Shown here: in pieces, positions 43,773 through 52,620 of the stretch | Layout of the letters: every line of letters starts with the position of its first letter | Position numbering within the stretch: position 1 is the stretch's first letter | DNA from: Streptomyces solicavernae | GTDB lineage: Bacteria > Actinomycetota > Actinomycetes > Streptomycetales > Streptomycetaceae | Direction of reading: 5' to 3' | Length of the DNA stretch: 64,000 bases | NCBI RefSeq assembly: GCF_029968095.1 | Contig: NZ_JASCIR010000002.1 | Location: 124,001 to 188,000, forward strand | Program-made: the position numbers and the translations under genes | Notes under the pieces: generated by a model | Seen by the model: only the letters and a program-made list of their open reading frames with translations | What the model was told of the DNA's origin: nothing | Databases searched by the model: none

Positions 43773-46700
43773 CTGGTTGCCGCTGGCATCGTGGTCGTAG
43801 GCGTAACTGATGCCCGCGACTGTGGCCGCGGAGATCTGGCCGGCCAGGTCGTAGGTGAAGGTGTCGGCGCCCGCTTTGGTCTGGTTGCCCTCGCTGTCGT
43901 AGTCGTAGGCGGTGGTCGTGGTGCCGGTGGTGGCCGAGGTCAGCTGGTCGGCGGCGTCGTAGGTGTAGTTGGTCTCGGTGGCGCCGAGCGCAGAGGTCAG
44001 GCGGTTGCCGACCTTGTCGTAGGTGTAGGAGGTGGTGCGGCTGGACGCGCAGCCGGTGACCCAAGGCTGCGGTAGCAGCCGGACGTGAGGCGGCCTGCCG
44101 CGTCGTAGGTCAGGTCGTAGCCGCCAGTGCCGACACTGGCACGCGTGACGTCGACGTGGGTGGGCAGCCCGGCGGCGGACAGGGTTTGTGCCGTCCTGGT
44201 GACGGTGGAGCCGAACTTGGCTGAGGTGACAGCGGTCAGTCGGCCGGCCCGGTCGTAGGAGCGGTCCTCGGTTTCGGAGTTGGGCAGGGCGGTTCGGGTC
44301 AGGTTGCCCGCGGCGTCCCAGGTGTAGTTGGTGGTGACTCCGTCGGCGGTCATGGACGACGTGCGGCCATCGTTGTCGTAGGCGTAGCCGATGGTGTTGC
44401 CGTCGGAGTATTTGCGGGTGAGCATCTGACCGGCGGCATCGTAGGTGTAGGCGAAGCCGCGGGTCTTGGTGAGGTTGCCGACCGCGTCGTAGACGAAGTC
44501 CTCGGAGATCTTCGAGTTGGCCCGGGAAGTCATCCGGCCTGCGGCGTCGTAGGCGAGGGACACGTCAGGGGTCGTGTCCGAGTAGTCGACCTTGGTGAGC
44601 AGCCCGCGCGGGTCGAACGTGTAGCTGGTCGAGCCGCGAGGCGTGGTCTTTTTGGTGGCGTTGCCCTCGGCGTCGTAGGCGTACGAGGTCACGCGGCTGA
44701 GCGGGTCGGTGACCGTGGTGAGTTGGCGGGCCGCGTCGTAGGCGTACGTCGTGACGTGGTTGTTGGCGTCGGTGCGTGTGGTGACGTTGCCGGCCGGGTC
44801 GTACTCGTAGGCGGTCTTTGCGCCGTCGGCGGCTGTGACGGTGGTGAGTCGGTCGAGGTTGTCGTAGTCGTAGGTGGTGGTGCGCTTGTCGGCGTCGGTG
44901 CGTTTGGTGACGTTGCCGGCCGCGTCGTACGCGGTGCTGGTCACGCCGCCGAGCGGGTCGGTGACGGTGATGAGGTTGCCGGCTGCGTCGTAGTCGTTGG
45001 CGGTGGTGAACTGGGCGGGGTCGGCTCCGGTGACGTTGCCGCGCGGGTCGACGGCGGTGGCTTGGCGGCCGTCGCCGTCGTAGGTCCAGCTTTCCTTGTT
45101 GCCGAGGGGAGAGGTGCGGCTGAGCAGGTTGCCGTCGGCGTCGTAGGCGTAGCTGGTGGTCTTGCTGAGCTGGTTGGTGGTGCTGGTCAGCCGGTTGTTC
45201 TTGTCGTAGACCGACGAGGTGCTCTTGCCGAGGGCGTCGGTGACCTTGGTGACGTTGTCGACGGTGTCGTAGGTGTAGTTGGTCGCGTTGCCCAGCGGGT
45301 CGGTGACCTTGATCGGCCGGTTCACGGCGTCGTAGGTGGTGGTGACGGCCGCGCCGGTGGGGCCGGTGGCCTTGGTGCGGTTGCCTGCGGCGTCGTAGGC
45401 GTAGCTCGTGGTGTAAGCGGCCGGGTCGGCGCCGGTGACGTTGCCGCGCGCGGAAACGGTGGTCAGCAGGCGGCCGACCTTGTCGTACGTGTACGTCGTC
45501 TTGCTGCCCAGCGGATCGGTCTCGGAGGTGAGGCGGCCACCACTGTCGTAGGTGCGGGTGACGGACTTGCCCGTTGGGTCGGTGGTCTTGGTGAGGTTCC
45601 CGGCGTCGTCGTATCCGTAAGTGGTTGTGTTGCCGGCCGGATCCTTGGCTGATGTCAGCTGCTCGGCGCCGTTGTAGCCGTAGGTGGTGGTGCGGCCCAG
45701 CGGGTCGGTGGCGGTGCTGAGCAGGCCGCGGCCGTCGTAGGTGTACTTCGTGGTGTAGGCGAGCGGGTCGGCGCCGGTGACGTTGCCGCGGGGGTCGGTC
45801 TTGGAAGCGATGCGGCCCGCGTCGTCGTAGGTGAATGTCGCCTTCTCACCGAGCGGGGTGGTGACCGAGGTTCGGTTGCCGGCCGCGTCGTAGCCGTACG
45901 TCGTGGTCTTGCCGCGTGGTGTCGTCACGGTCGCCAGGGCGCCGAGCGCGGTGTACGTGTATGAGGTCTTGCCGCCGAGCGGATCGGTGGTGGATATCAG
46001 TTGGTTGGACGTGTTGTACGTGTACGACGTCTTGTTGCCGCGGCCGTCCGTGTGGCTGAGGATGTTGCCCGCGCTGTCGTAGGTCCAGCTCTCCGAGTAG
46101 CCCAGCGACGACGGAGCGCTGCGCGTGAGCATGCGTCCGGCGCTGTCGTACGTCATGGATGTGGTGTTGCCGCGCTGGTCGGTGATGTCGGCAGGCCGGA
46201 GGCGGCGGTCGTAGCTGTAAGAGACCTTCTTGCCGTACGGGTCGATGCTCTCGAGCAGCACGTTGCCGGAGTAGATGTCGGTCCACATCCCGCCGTCCGG
46301 GGCGGTCATGTGCGACTCGCGGCTGCCGTCCCAAGTGAACTTGGTGAGCTTGCCGTTCTGGTCCGTCTGGGAGGTGATGCGGCCGGAGGAGTCGTAGGTG
46401 TTGCTGACCCTGCCGCCCGCCGGGTCGGTGTACGAAGACAGCCGCTTGCTGGCGTCGTAGGCGTAGGTGGAGACCTTGCCGGCCGGGTCGGTGACGGTGG
46501 TCAGCAGCCCGTCGGTGTAGGCGTAGGAGACCGAAGTGGCGTCCGGGAGGCTCACTTTGGTGACCAGGCCGTCAGCGTTCAGGGTGAAGCTGGTGTTGCG
46601 CCCCGCCGCGTCCTTGACGGACGACAGCTTGCCGGACGTGTACGTCAGCGTCAGCCCCTGCACCGCCTTGTCGACGACCGACGTCAGCTGGCCGGTGCTG

Positions 46701-47839
46701 TTGAACGTGCGCTTGGTGTGGTCCGGGCTGGTGACGGTGTACGTGCTGGTGCCTTTGACGAGCTTGGTGGCCGATCCGGCCGGCGCGGTGTACGTTCCGT
46801 CGCTCGCCTCGGTGAAGACGAACTTGGCGCCGTCGTCGGCCTTGTAGGTGACCTTGCCGGTGGTGATCGTCAGCTTCGCGTCGAACGGCGTGGCCCAGCC
46901 ACGCCCGAGCAGTCCCGTCGTGGTGGAGTCGGAGCGGTACGTGCGCTCCAGGGCCACCTGCTTGCCGACACCTGTCAGTTGGGCGTCGGTGAGCTGCTCG
47001 AAGAACATGCCGGTGGCCGTGTTGACTGGGTCGGCCCGGTGGGCCTGCGCGTAGCAGGTGCAGATGCCCGCCTGGGCCCCTGGGATGTTCGGGGTGTAGA
47101 ACGCCTCCACCAGCGGGGAGGTGGTGCCGTTCGAACTCCAGCTACCGTCCGAGCCCTTGAGGAACATCCAGGCGTAGTACTTCTTGCCGTCCTGAAGGTG
47201 ACCGCCGAGCTTGTTCGTGCTCCACCAGAAGCACTGGTCGGCTGGATAAGAGCTGCTGCCCCACCAGCCGTAGCACCAGGCTCCGTTCTCCAGAAACTTC
47301 CCGGCCGGGTCACCGGTCGCCTTGCTGATTTCCTTGTCGTAGACGATGTTGCCGCCCTCGTCCTGGACGTACATCCACAGACCGGAGTACGACGACGCTG
47401 TGCCGGAGGAGAACTTCAGTTGTCCGCCGATCGACAGGTAGTCCGGGTAGGCAGTGGCGTAGGCCGTCACCCAGGCGGGGTCAGAAGTGGCCGCAGCTGT
47501 CAGGGAGTTCACTTGCTGCTCGGCAGCGGGGCCCTGCTTCGGGAGCTTCTTCGGTCGGGCATGCGGCTTGCCCCGCGGCTTCTTTCCACGCGGCTCGATG
47601 AAATCCCGCATGGGCGAGAGCTCATCCCGGGACTGCTTCACCTGCTTGCGCCGCTCAGCCAGAGTCATGGCCCTGGGTGGCTTTGGCAGGTCGGCCGCCG
47701 TACGGGCCTGGGCCTGCTGAACCGCGGACGGTGCCGAGGGGCTATCTGGTAGGGCGCGGTCGGGGACGACGCCGGCGGTGGCTAGGAGAGCCAGAACCAG
47801 CAAGGCGAGGACAGGTCTTCGAGTTCGTGTGCGCACCAT
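42528..47839 (-). pseudogene. RHS-repeat polymorphic toxin with one frameshift
   Basis: As one gene it would encode about 1770 aa: signal peptide (residues 1-25), a basic proline-rich stretch, an N-terminal domain, DUF6531-like GICTCYAQAHRADPVNTATGMFFE, some 40 YD repeats (YDAAGNLT-type), the RHS core end (ARQYNTASGRFTRPDPATRD, YADNVPSLLTDPSGL), and a toxin tip. Near 44070-44075 one C is missing (tgctacCgcag where the frame demands CCG): upstream reads to a stop at 43997, downstream continues SYTYDKVGNR in the other frame. Adding one base gives a length that is an exact multiple of three. It could be a true mutation, programmed shifting or a sequencing error. Confidence 0.85.
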
Positions 47840-48260
47840 GCACCCCTTGTGTGGCAGCTGTGAACGAAGCGTCGAGATGATCCTCGATTAAGGGGCGAAC
47901 GGAACGACTCAGGACCCAGAGATCTGGCTTGAACGTGCCAGCAGATGCGGGGAGTTGTTGATGCTTCCCCTGGCGTTGGGAGGTTCGGCGAGCTCCCTGT
48001 GTCCAGAAATGGCGTGAACACGCCGGGAGCCCTCATCCGGTTCCGTGAACTCGTCAACGGCGGGGAGTGAACCGTGAGTGGCCTTCCCGTATCGGGTGTG
48101 CAGCCGTGGCAATTTGTCTTCGTTGGTCCGCGCCAGCACCCCCGCCCCAGTCCAGTGGGCGAGGCGGCGGTCGCTAGTGCTCTGACCGCATAGGTTCGCC
48201 GGGTTGGTGGTCGTGGCGGTTGGATGTGCGGTGACGTCCGATCCGACCGCTGGAGGCGCG
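47840..48260. other. Region between the RHS gene and the IS remnant
   Basis: About 420 nt, less GC-rich than average. It should contain the promoter of the RHS gene. A leftward 76-codon frame (47909-48139) starting MLARTNEDKLPRLHTRYGKATHG has a coding look reminiscent of a transposase fragment but I cannot name it. TAGTGCTCTGACCGCATAGG near 48176-48195 may be the left inverted-repeat end of the IS630-type element. Confidence 0.4.
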
Positions 48261-49285
48261 GTGGCCGAGCCTGTCCGTGTGCGCAGACTGACCGATCAGG
48301 AGGGGCAGAAGCTGCAGCAGATCGTGCGCCGTGGCAGCACGAGTTCGGTGCGCTACCGGCGCGCGATGATGCTGCTGGCCTCCGCCGGCGGGAACCGCGT
48401 GCCGGTGATCGCCCAGCTGGTGCAGGCCGACGAGGACACCGTGCGCGATGTGATCCACCGGTTCAACGAGATCGGCCTGGCCTGCCTGGACCCTCAATGG
48501 GCGGGAGGCCGTCCCCGCCGACTCAGCCCTGACGACGAGGACTTCGTCGTGGCGACGGCCACCACCCGCCCCACCAAGCTCGGCCAGCCCTTCACCCGCT
48601 GGTCGCTGCGCAAACTCGTCGCCTACCTGCGGAAAGTCCATGGCCGGGTGATCCGCATCAGTCGCGAGGCGTTACGCGGCCTGCTCGCCCGCCGCGGTGT
48701 CACCTTCCAGCGCACCAAGACATGGAAGGAATCCCCCGACCCGGACCGCGAGGCGAAGCTGGACCGGATCGAGGAGGTACTGGACCGCTTTCCGGACCGG
48801 GTGTTTGCCTTCGACGAGTTCGGCCCGCTCGGGATCCGGCCCACCGGCGGCAGCTGCTGGGCTGATGAGCGACACCCTGACCGGCTCCCTGCCACCTACC
48901 ACCGCACCACGGAGTCCGGTACTTCCACGGCTGCTACTCCATCGGCGACGACACCCTGTGGGGCGTCAACCGCCGCAAGAAGGGCGCCGCGAACACGCTG
49001 GCCGCACTGAAGTCGATCCGCGCCGCCCGCCCGGACGGCGCCCCGATCTACGTCATCCTGGACAACCTGTCCGCCCACAAGGGCGCCGACATCCGCCGCT
49101 GGGCGAAGAAGCACAAGGTCGAGTTGTGCTTCACCCCGACCTACGCCTCGTGGGCCAACCCGATCGAGGCGCACTTCGGACCGCTGCGGCAGTTCACCAT
49201 CGCCAACTCGAACCACCCCAACCACACCGTGCAGACCCGGGGGCCTGTCGACCACTCCGGCTTTCTCACGTACCTGACCGCCTGA
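48261..49285 (+). pseudogene. IS630-family transposase, frameshifted and 3'-truncated
   Basis: The first frame (GTG at 48261 to about 48900) gives the helix-turn-helix part, LTDQEGQKLQQIVRRGSTS to RDVIHRFNEIGLACLDPQW, and VFAFDEFGPLGIRP, the first catalytic Asp. Then one base is missing in CGCACCACGG (about 48907; CCCAC expected), and the next frame continues GVRYFHGCYSIGDDTLWGVNRRKKG, the second Asp as YVILDNLSAHKG and the last acidic residue as WANPIEAHFGPLRQFTIANSN. After VQTR (about 49236) homology ends abruptly; the family normally goes on about 40 residues. No right inverted repeat is found, so the element cannot move by itself. Confidence 0.85.
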
Positions 49286-49701
49286 CGTGGCTCGGCACCG
49301 GCAGCACAGTGACACGTCGTTGGAGGGTTAGTTAGGGGAAAGGGGTACAGGCTCAGCTAGTTCGATCAAGTTCAGAACGGCTCGGCGATGAAGTGTCGTC
49401 GCCGCTTCATATGGTCCCCCGTGGCGCCATCCCCAAGCCCGCCGGCAATTCCGTCGCCTGAACCGCGACGACGGCCGGCAGGCCGATGTCGTGCTGCCTC
49501 GCTTCGCCTTTCCCGCACCCGCCAGCCGACCCCCCCGCGCCCCGACTACTATGGGCGCCGGATCAAGGGGGACAAGACCCGGCGTGAAAGCGCCCGTTGC
49601 ATGAAAAATGGGGCGGCCCGCAACGTCTTCCACCTGGTCGGACAGCTACAGCAAGGACCCCGCGCATAGGGGCGGTCGTGACAGATGAGAGGGTCAGGCG
49701 G
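49286..49701. other. Region between the IS remnant and pcaL
   Basis: About 415 nt of mixed, partly low-GC sequence. Frames on both strands are open but show no family motif or ribosome site. It probably contains a foreign junction left by the IS-associated rearrangement plus a promoter for pcaL. I see no gene. Confidence 0.4.
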
Positions 49702-50982
49702 GTGAGTGAGACACCGAAGAGCAGCCTGCAATACCGCTTTGACGGGCCAGAAGACGCGCCCGTCCTGGTCCTGGGTCCCTCACTGGGTACCACATGGCAC
49801 ATGTGGGACCGCCAGGTTCCGGAGCTGGCGAAGACCTGGCGTGTGTTCCGGTTCGACCTGCCCGGGCACGGCGGCGCGCCCGCGCGCGCGGCCGACAGTG
49901 TCGGTCAGCTCGCCGACCGGGTGCTCGCCACCCTCGACGAGCTCGGAGTGCAGCGCTTCGGCTACGCGGGCTGCGCCCTCGGCGGCGCCATCGGCGCCGA
50001 CCTCGCCCTGCGCCACCCCCAGCGTGTCGCCTCCCTCGCGCTGATCGCCGCCTCGCCCCGGTTCGGCACCGCCGACGAGTTCCGGCAGCGCGGCGTGATA
50101 GTCCGTACGAACGGCCTGGACCCGGTCGCCCGTACGTCCCCGGAGCGCTGGTTCACGCCCGGCTTCGCCGCCAGCCAGCCCGCGATCACCGAGTGGGCCG
50201 TGCAGATGGTCCGCACCACCGACCCCGGCTGCTACATCGCCGCCTGCGAGGCGCTCGCCGCCTTCGACATCAAGGCGGGGCTCGGCCGCATCGGCGTGCC
50301 CACCCTCGTCCTGGTCGGCTCCGAGGACCAGGTCACCGGCCCCGCCGAGGCCCGTACGCTCGTCGCCGGCATACCGGACGCCCGGCTCGCCGTCGTGCCC
50401 GGCGCCTCCCACCTGGCCCCCGTCGAGCAGCCCGCCGCCGTCACCGACCTGCTCGTACGCCACTTCTCCACCGCCTGGACCGAGCAGCACTCGGCGATCT
50501 CCGCGACCCCGCCCAAGCCGGTCCTCGCGCCGCCGATGCCGACCGCCCCGGTGGCCGAGATCGCCCCGGCCGAGGCGGACGAGACGGTTCCGGCGGGCCG
50601 TCCCGACCCGTACGACAGCGGTCTGAAGGTCCGCCGCGAGGTCCTCGGTGACGCGCACGTGGACACCGCGCTCGCCGCCGCCGACGAGTTCTCCGGCGAC
50701 TTCCAGGACCTGATCACCCGGTACGTCTGGGGCGAGGTCTGGGCCAGGCCCGGCCTCGACCGGCGGATGCGCAGCTGCGTCACGCTGACCGCGATGATCG
50801 CCGGCGGCCACCACGAGGAGCTGGTGTTCCACGTCCGGGCCGCGCTGCGCAACGGCCTCACGCCCAGCGAGATCAAGGAGGTCTTCCTGCAGGCCGCCGT
50901 CTACTGCGGCGCGCCCGCGGCGAACGCCGCCTTCAAGGTCGCCCAGCCGGTCATCCGCGAGGAGACCACGCCGGAGGGCTGA
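49702..50982 (+). CDS. pcaL: PcaL: fused 3-oxoadipate enol-lactonase / 4-carboxymuconolactone decarboxylase
   Basis: A 426-aa fusion acting in the protocatechuate branch of the beta-ketoadipate pathway. Residues about 5-265 are an alpha/beta-hydrolase (PcaD-like: GPSLGTTWHMWDRQVPEL, triad Asp in GSEDQVTGP, His in GASHLAP). Residues about 310-420 are a carboxymuconolactone decarboxylase (LITRYVWGEVWARPGLDRRMRS, ELVFHVRAALRNG). The nucleophile elbow reads GCALGG: an alanine is at the position of the usual serine. The GTG at 49702 has GAGAGGG at 8 nt; GTG 49678 is an alternative. No other pca gene is adjacent, so it is separated from its usual operon. Confidence 0.88.
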   Translation: MSETPKSSLQYRFDGPEDAPVLVLGPSLGTTWHMWDRQVPELAKTWRVFRFDLPGHGGAPARAADSVGQLADRVLATLDELGVQRFGYAGCALGGAIGADLALRHPQRVASLALIAASPRFGTADEFRQRGVIVRTNGLDPVARTSPERWFTPGFAASQPAITEWAVQMVRTTDPGCYIAACEALAAFDIKAGLGRIGVPTLVLVGSEDQVTGPAEARTLVAGIPDARLAVVPGASHLAPVEQPAAVTDLLVRHFSTAWTEQHSAISATPPKPVLAPPMPTAPVAEIAPAEADETVPAGRPDPYDSGLKVRREVLGDAHVDTALAAADEFSGDFQDLITRYVWGEVWARPGLDRRMRSCVTLTAMIAGGHHEELVFHVRAALRNGLTPSEIKEVFLQAAVYCGAPAANAAFKVAQPVIREETTPEG

Positions 50983-50983
50983 A

Positions 50984-51017
50984 CCGGCGGCAGGATGGTC
51001 CCGGCGGCAGGATGGTC
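50984..51017 (+). repeat. Perfect 17-nt tandem duplication carrying a ribosome site
   Basis: CCGGCGGCAGGATGGTC is present twice, head to tail, directly after the pcaL stop and directly before the ATG at 51020. Each copy has the AGGATGG ribosome-binding sequence of the downstream gene. Confidence 0.92.
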
Positions 51018-51019
51018 CC

Positions 51020-51670
51020 ATGGCACACATGAAGCTGACCAAGAAGTCGCACGCCTGCGTCCGCCTGGAGAAGGACGACCGCACCCTCGTCATCGACCCG
51101 GGCGGCTTCAGCGAACAGGACGCGACGCTCGGCGCCGATGCGGTCCTGGTCACCCACGAGCACCCCGACCACTTCGACGAGAACCACCTGCGCACCGCCC
51201 TCGACGCGAACCCCGCCGCCGAGATCTGGACGCTGCGCGCGGTCGCCGAGAAGATCGCGGCCGCCTTCCCGGGGCGGGTGCACACGGTCGGGCACGGCGA
51301 CACGTTCACGGCCGCCGGGTTCGACGTCCAGGTGCACGGCGAGCTGCACGCGGTGATCCACCCGGACCTGCCGCGGGTCACCAACGTCGGCTTCCTCGTC
51401 GACCCGGGCGCTACCGCCGTCTTCCACCCGGGTGACGCGCTGACCGTGCCCGAGCAGCCCGTCCAGACGCTGCTGGTGCCGGTGATGGCGCCCTGGAACA
51501 AGGTCTCCGAGGTCATCGAGTACGTCCGCGAGGTCAAGCCGCAGCGGGCCTTCGACATCCACGACGCGCTCCTCAACGACCTGGCCCGGCCGATCTACGA
51601 CACCCACATCGCGAACCTGGGCGGCGCCGAGCACGCCCGGTTCGCGTCGGGCGACGGCACGGAGCTCTGA
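51020..51670 (+). CDS. MBL-fold metallo-hydrolase (UlaG-like)
   Basis: A 216-aa metallo-beta-lactamase-fold enzyme. The metal motif HxHxDH is present as THEHPDHF (residues about 45-52) and further ligands are plausible in GELHAVIH, HPGDAL and DIHDAL. Such small cytosolic MBL proteins are phosphodiesterases or lactonases of unknown substrate. The ATG at 51020 follows the duplicated ribosome site; an ATG three codons later (MKLTKKSHACVRL) is a possible alternative. The gene lies between pcaL and the exonuclease III gene on the same strand and may be cotranscribed with pcaL. Confidence 0.85.
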   Translation: MAHMKLTKKSHACVRLEKDDRTLVIDPGGFSEQDATLGADAVLVTHEHPDHFDENHLRTALDANPAAEIWTLRAVAEKIAAAFPGRVHTVGHGDTFTAAGFDVQVHGELHAVIHPDLPRVTNVGFLVDPGATAVFHPGDALTVPEQPVQTLLVPVMAPWNKVSEVIEYVREVKPQRAFDIHDALLNDLARPIYDTHIANLGGAEHARFASGDGTEL

Positions 51671-51698
51671 GCTCGCTCGTCCCCGAGGCCGGAGCCGG

Positions 51699-51721
51699 TT
51701 GTCGTACCCGCCCGGTAGGTT
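51699..51721 (+). promoter_or_regulatory. PafBC / RecA-NDp type DNA-damage promoter before xthA
   Basis: TTGTCGTAC, eight bases, TAGGTT. It keeps the TTGTCR core, the 8-nt spacer and TAnnnT and differs from the consensus at two bases of the GTG part. The -10 ends 7 nt before the ATG at 51729, so the exonuclease transcript should be leaderless. Confidence 0.7.
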
Positions 51722-51728
51722 GTGAGAC

Positions 51729-52508
51729 ATGCGCATCGCGACTTGGAACGTCAACTCGATCACCGCCCGGCTGCCCCGCCTCCTGGCCTGGCTGGAGAAC
51801 AGCGGCACGGACGTGCTGTGCGTCCAGGAGGCCAAGTGCGCAGCCGAGCAGTTCCCCGCGGACGAGCTGCGCGAGCTGGGCTACGCATCGGCGGTCAACG
51901 CCACCGGCCGGTGGAACGGCGTGGCGGTGGTCTCCCGCGTCGGCCTTGAGGACGTGGTCAAGGGGCTGCCGGGCGACCCGGGGTACGAGGGCGTGGAAGA
52001 GCCCCGGGCCGTCTCCGCGACCTGCGGCGGAGTCCGCGTCTGGTCGGTGTACGTGCCGAACGGCCGCGAGCCCGAGCACCCGCACTACGCCTACAAGCTG
52101 CAGTGGTTCGAGGCCCTGAAGGCCGCCGTCGCCGGGGACGCCGCGGGCTCCCGCCCGTTCGCGGTGATGGGGGACTACAACGTCGCGCCCACTGACGACG
52201 ACGTCTGGGACATCAGCCTCTTCGACGGCGCCACGCACGTCACCCCCGCCGAGCGCGCCGCCCTGGCCGCCCTGCGCGAGGCGGGCCTGAACGACGTGGT
52301 GCCGCGCCCGCTGAAGTACGACGTCCCGTTCACGTACTGGGACTACCGCCAGCTCGGCTTCCCGAAGAACCGCGGCATGCGCATCGACCTCGTGTACGGC
52401 AACGACCCGTTCGCCAAGGCCGTCTCCGACGCGTACGTGGACCGCGAGGAGCGCAAGGGCAAGGGCGCGTCGGACCATGCGCCGGTGGTCGTGGACCTGG
52501 ACGTGTAG
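51729..52508 (+). CDS. xthA: Exodeoxyribonuclease III / AP endonuclease
   Basis: A 259-aa base-excision-repair enzyme cleaving at abasic sites and from 3' ends. The catalytic landmarks are complete: ATWNVNSI (Asn), VQEAK (metal-binding Glu), GDYNVAPTDDDVWD (Asp/Asn), and SDHAPVV (the His-Asp end). It is cytosolic and of normal length. It has no ribosome-binding sequence upstream, only the TAGGTT -10 element 7 nt before the ATG, so leaderless translation is expected. The promoter is of the DNA-damage class, in keeping with a repair role. Confidence 0.93.
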   Translation: MRIATWNVNSITARLPRLLAWLENSGTDVLCVQEAKCAAEQFPADELRELGYASAVNATGRWNGVAVVSRVGLEDVVKGLPGDPGYEGVEEPRAVSATCGGVRVWSVYVPNGREPEHPHYAYKLQWFEALKAAVAGDAAGSRPFAVMGDYNVAPTDDDVWDISLFDGATHVTPAERAALAALREAGLNDVVPRPLKYDVPFTYWDYRQLGFPKNRGMRIDLVYGNDPFAKAVSDAYVDREERKGKGASDHAPVVVDLDV

Positions 52509-52520
52509 CGAGCCGCCGCC

Positions 52521-52548
52521 GCGGGGCCCGGCCGTGTCCGGGCCCCGC
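52521..52548. terminator. Bidirectional hairpin between xthA and the SGNH gene
   Basis: GCGGGGCCCGG (52521-52531) and CCGGGCCCCGC (52538-52548) are perfect complements around a 6-nt loop. It lies in the 97-nt gap between two convergent genes, consistent with a shared factor-independent-like terminator, although no T-run follows. Confidence 0.75.
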
Positions 52549-52620
52549 AACCGCCTCGGCCTGCAATCCGCCTCGTCCTGGAATCCGCCTCGGCCCGCAA
52601 CCGCCTCAGCCCGCAAGCGC
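52546..52620. repeat. 16-17-nt degenerate tandem repeat, 4.5 copies
   Basis: Units like GCAAYCCGCCTCGGCCY follow the terminator hairpin and run over the last codons of the SGNH hydrolase gene. Units differ at two to four positions. Confidence 0.8.

Noticed and set aside
44723..45652. Rightward 309-codon frame opposite the RHS repeats
   Set aside because: Valine/glycine-rich repeats are the antisense of YD repeats.
49328..49633. Leftward 101-codon frame ending LNLIELAEPVPLSPN
   Set aside because: Possible transposon debris but no recognisable motif and no ribosome site.
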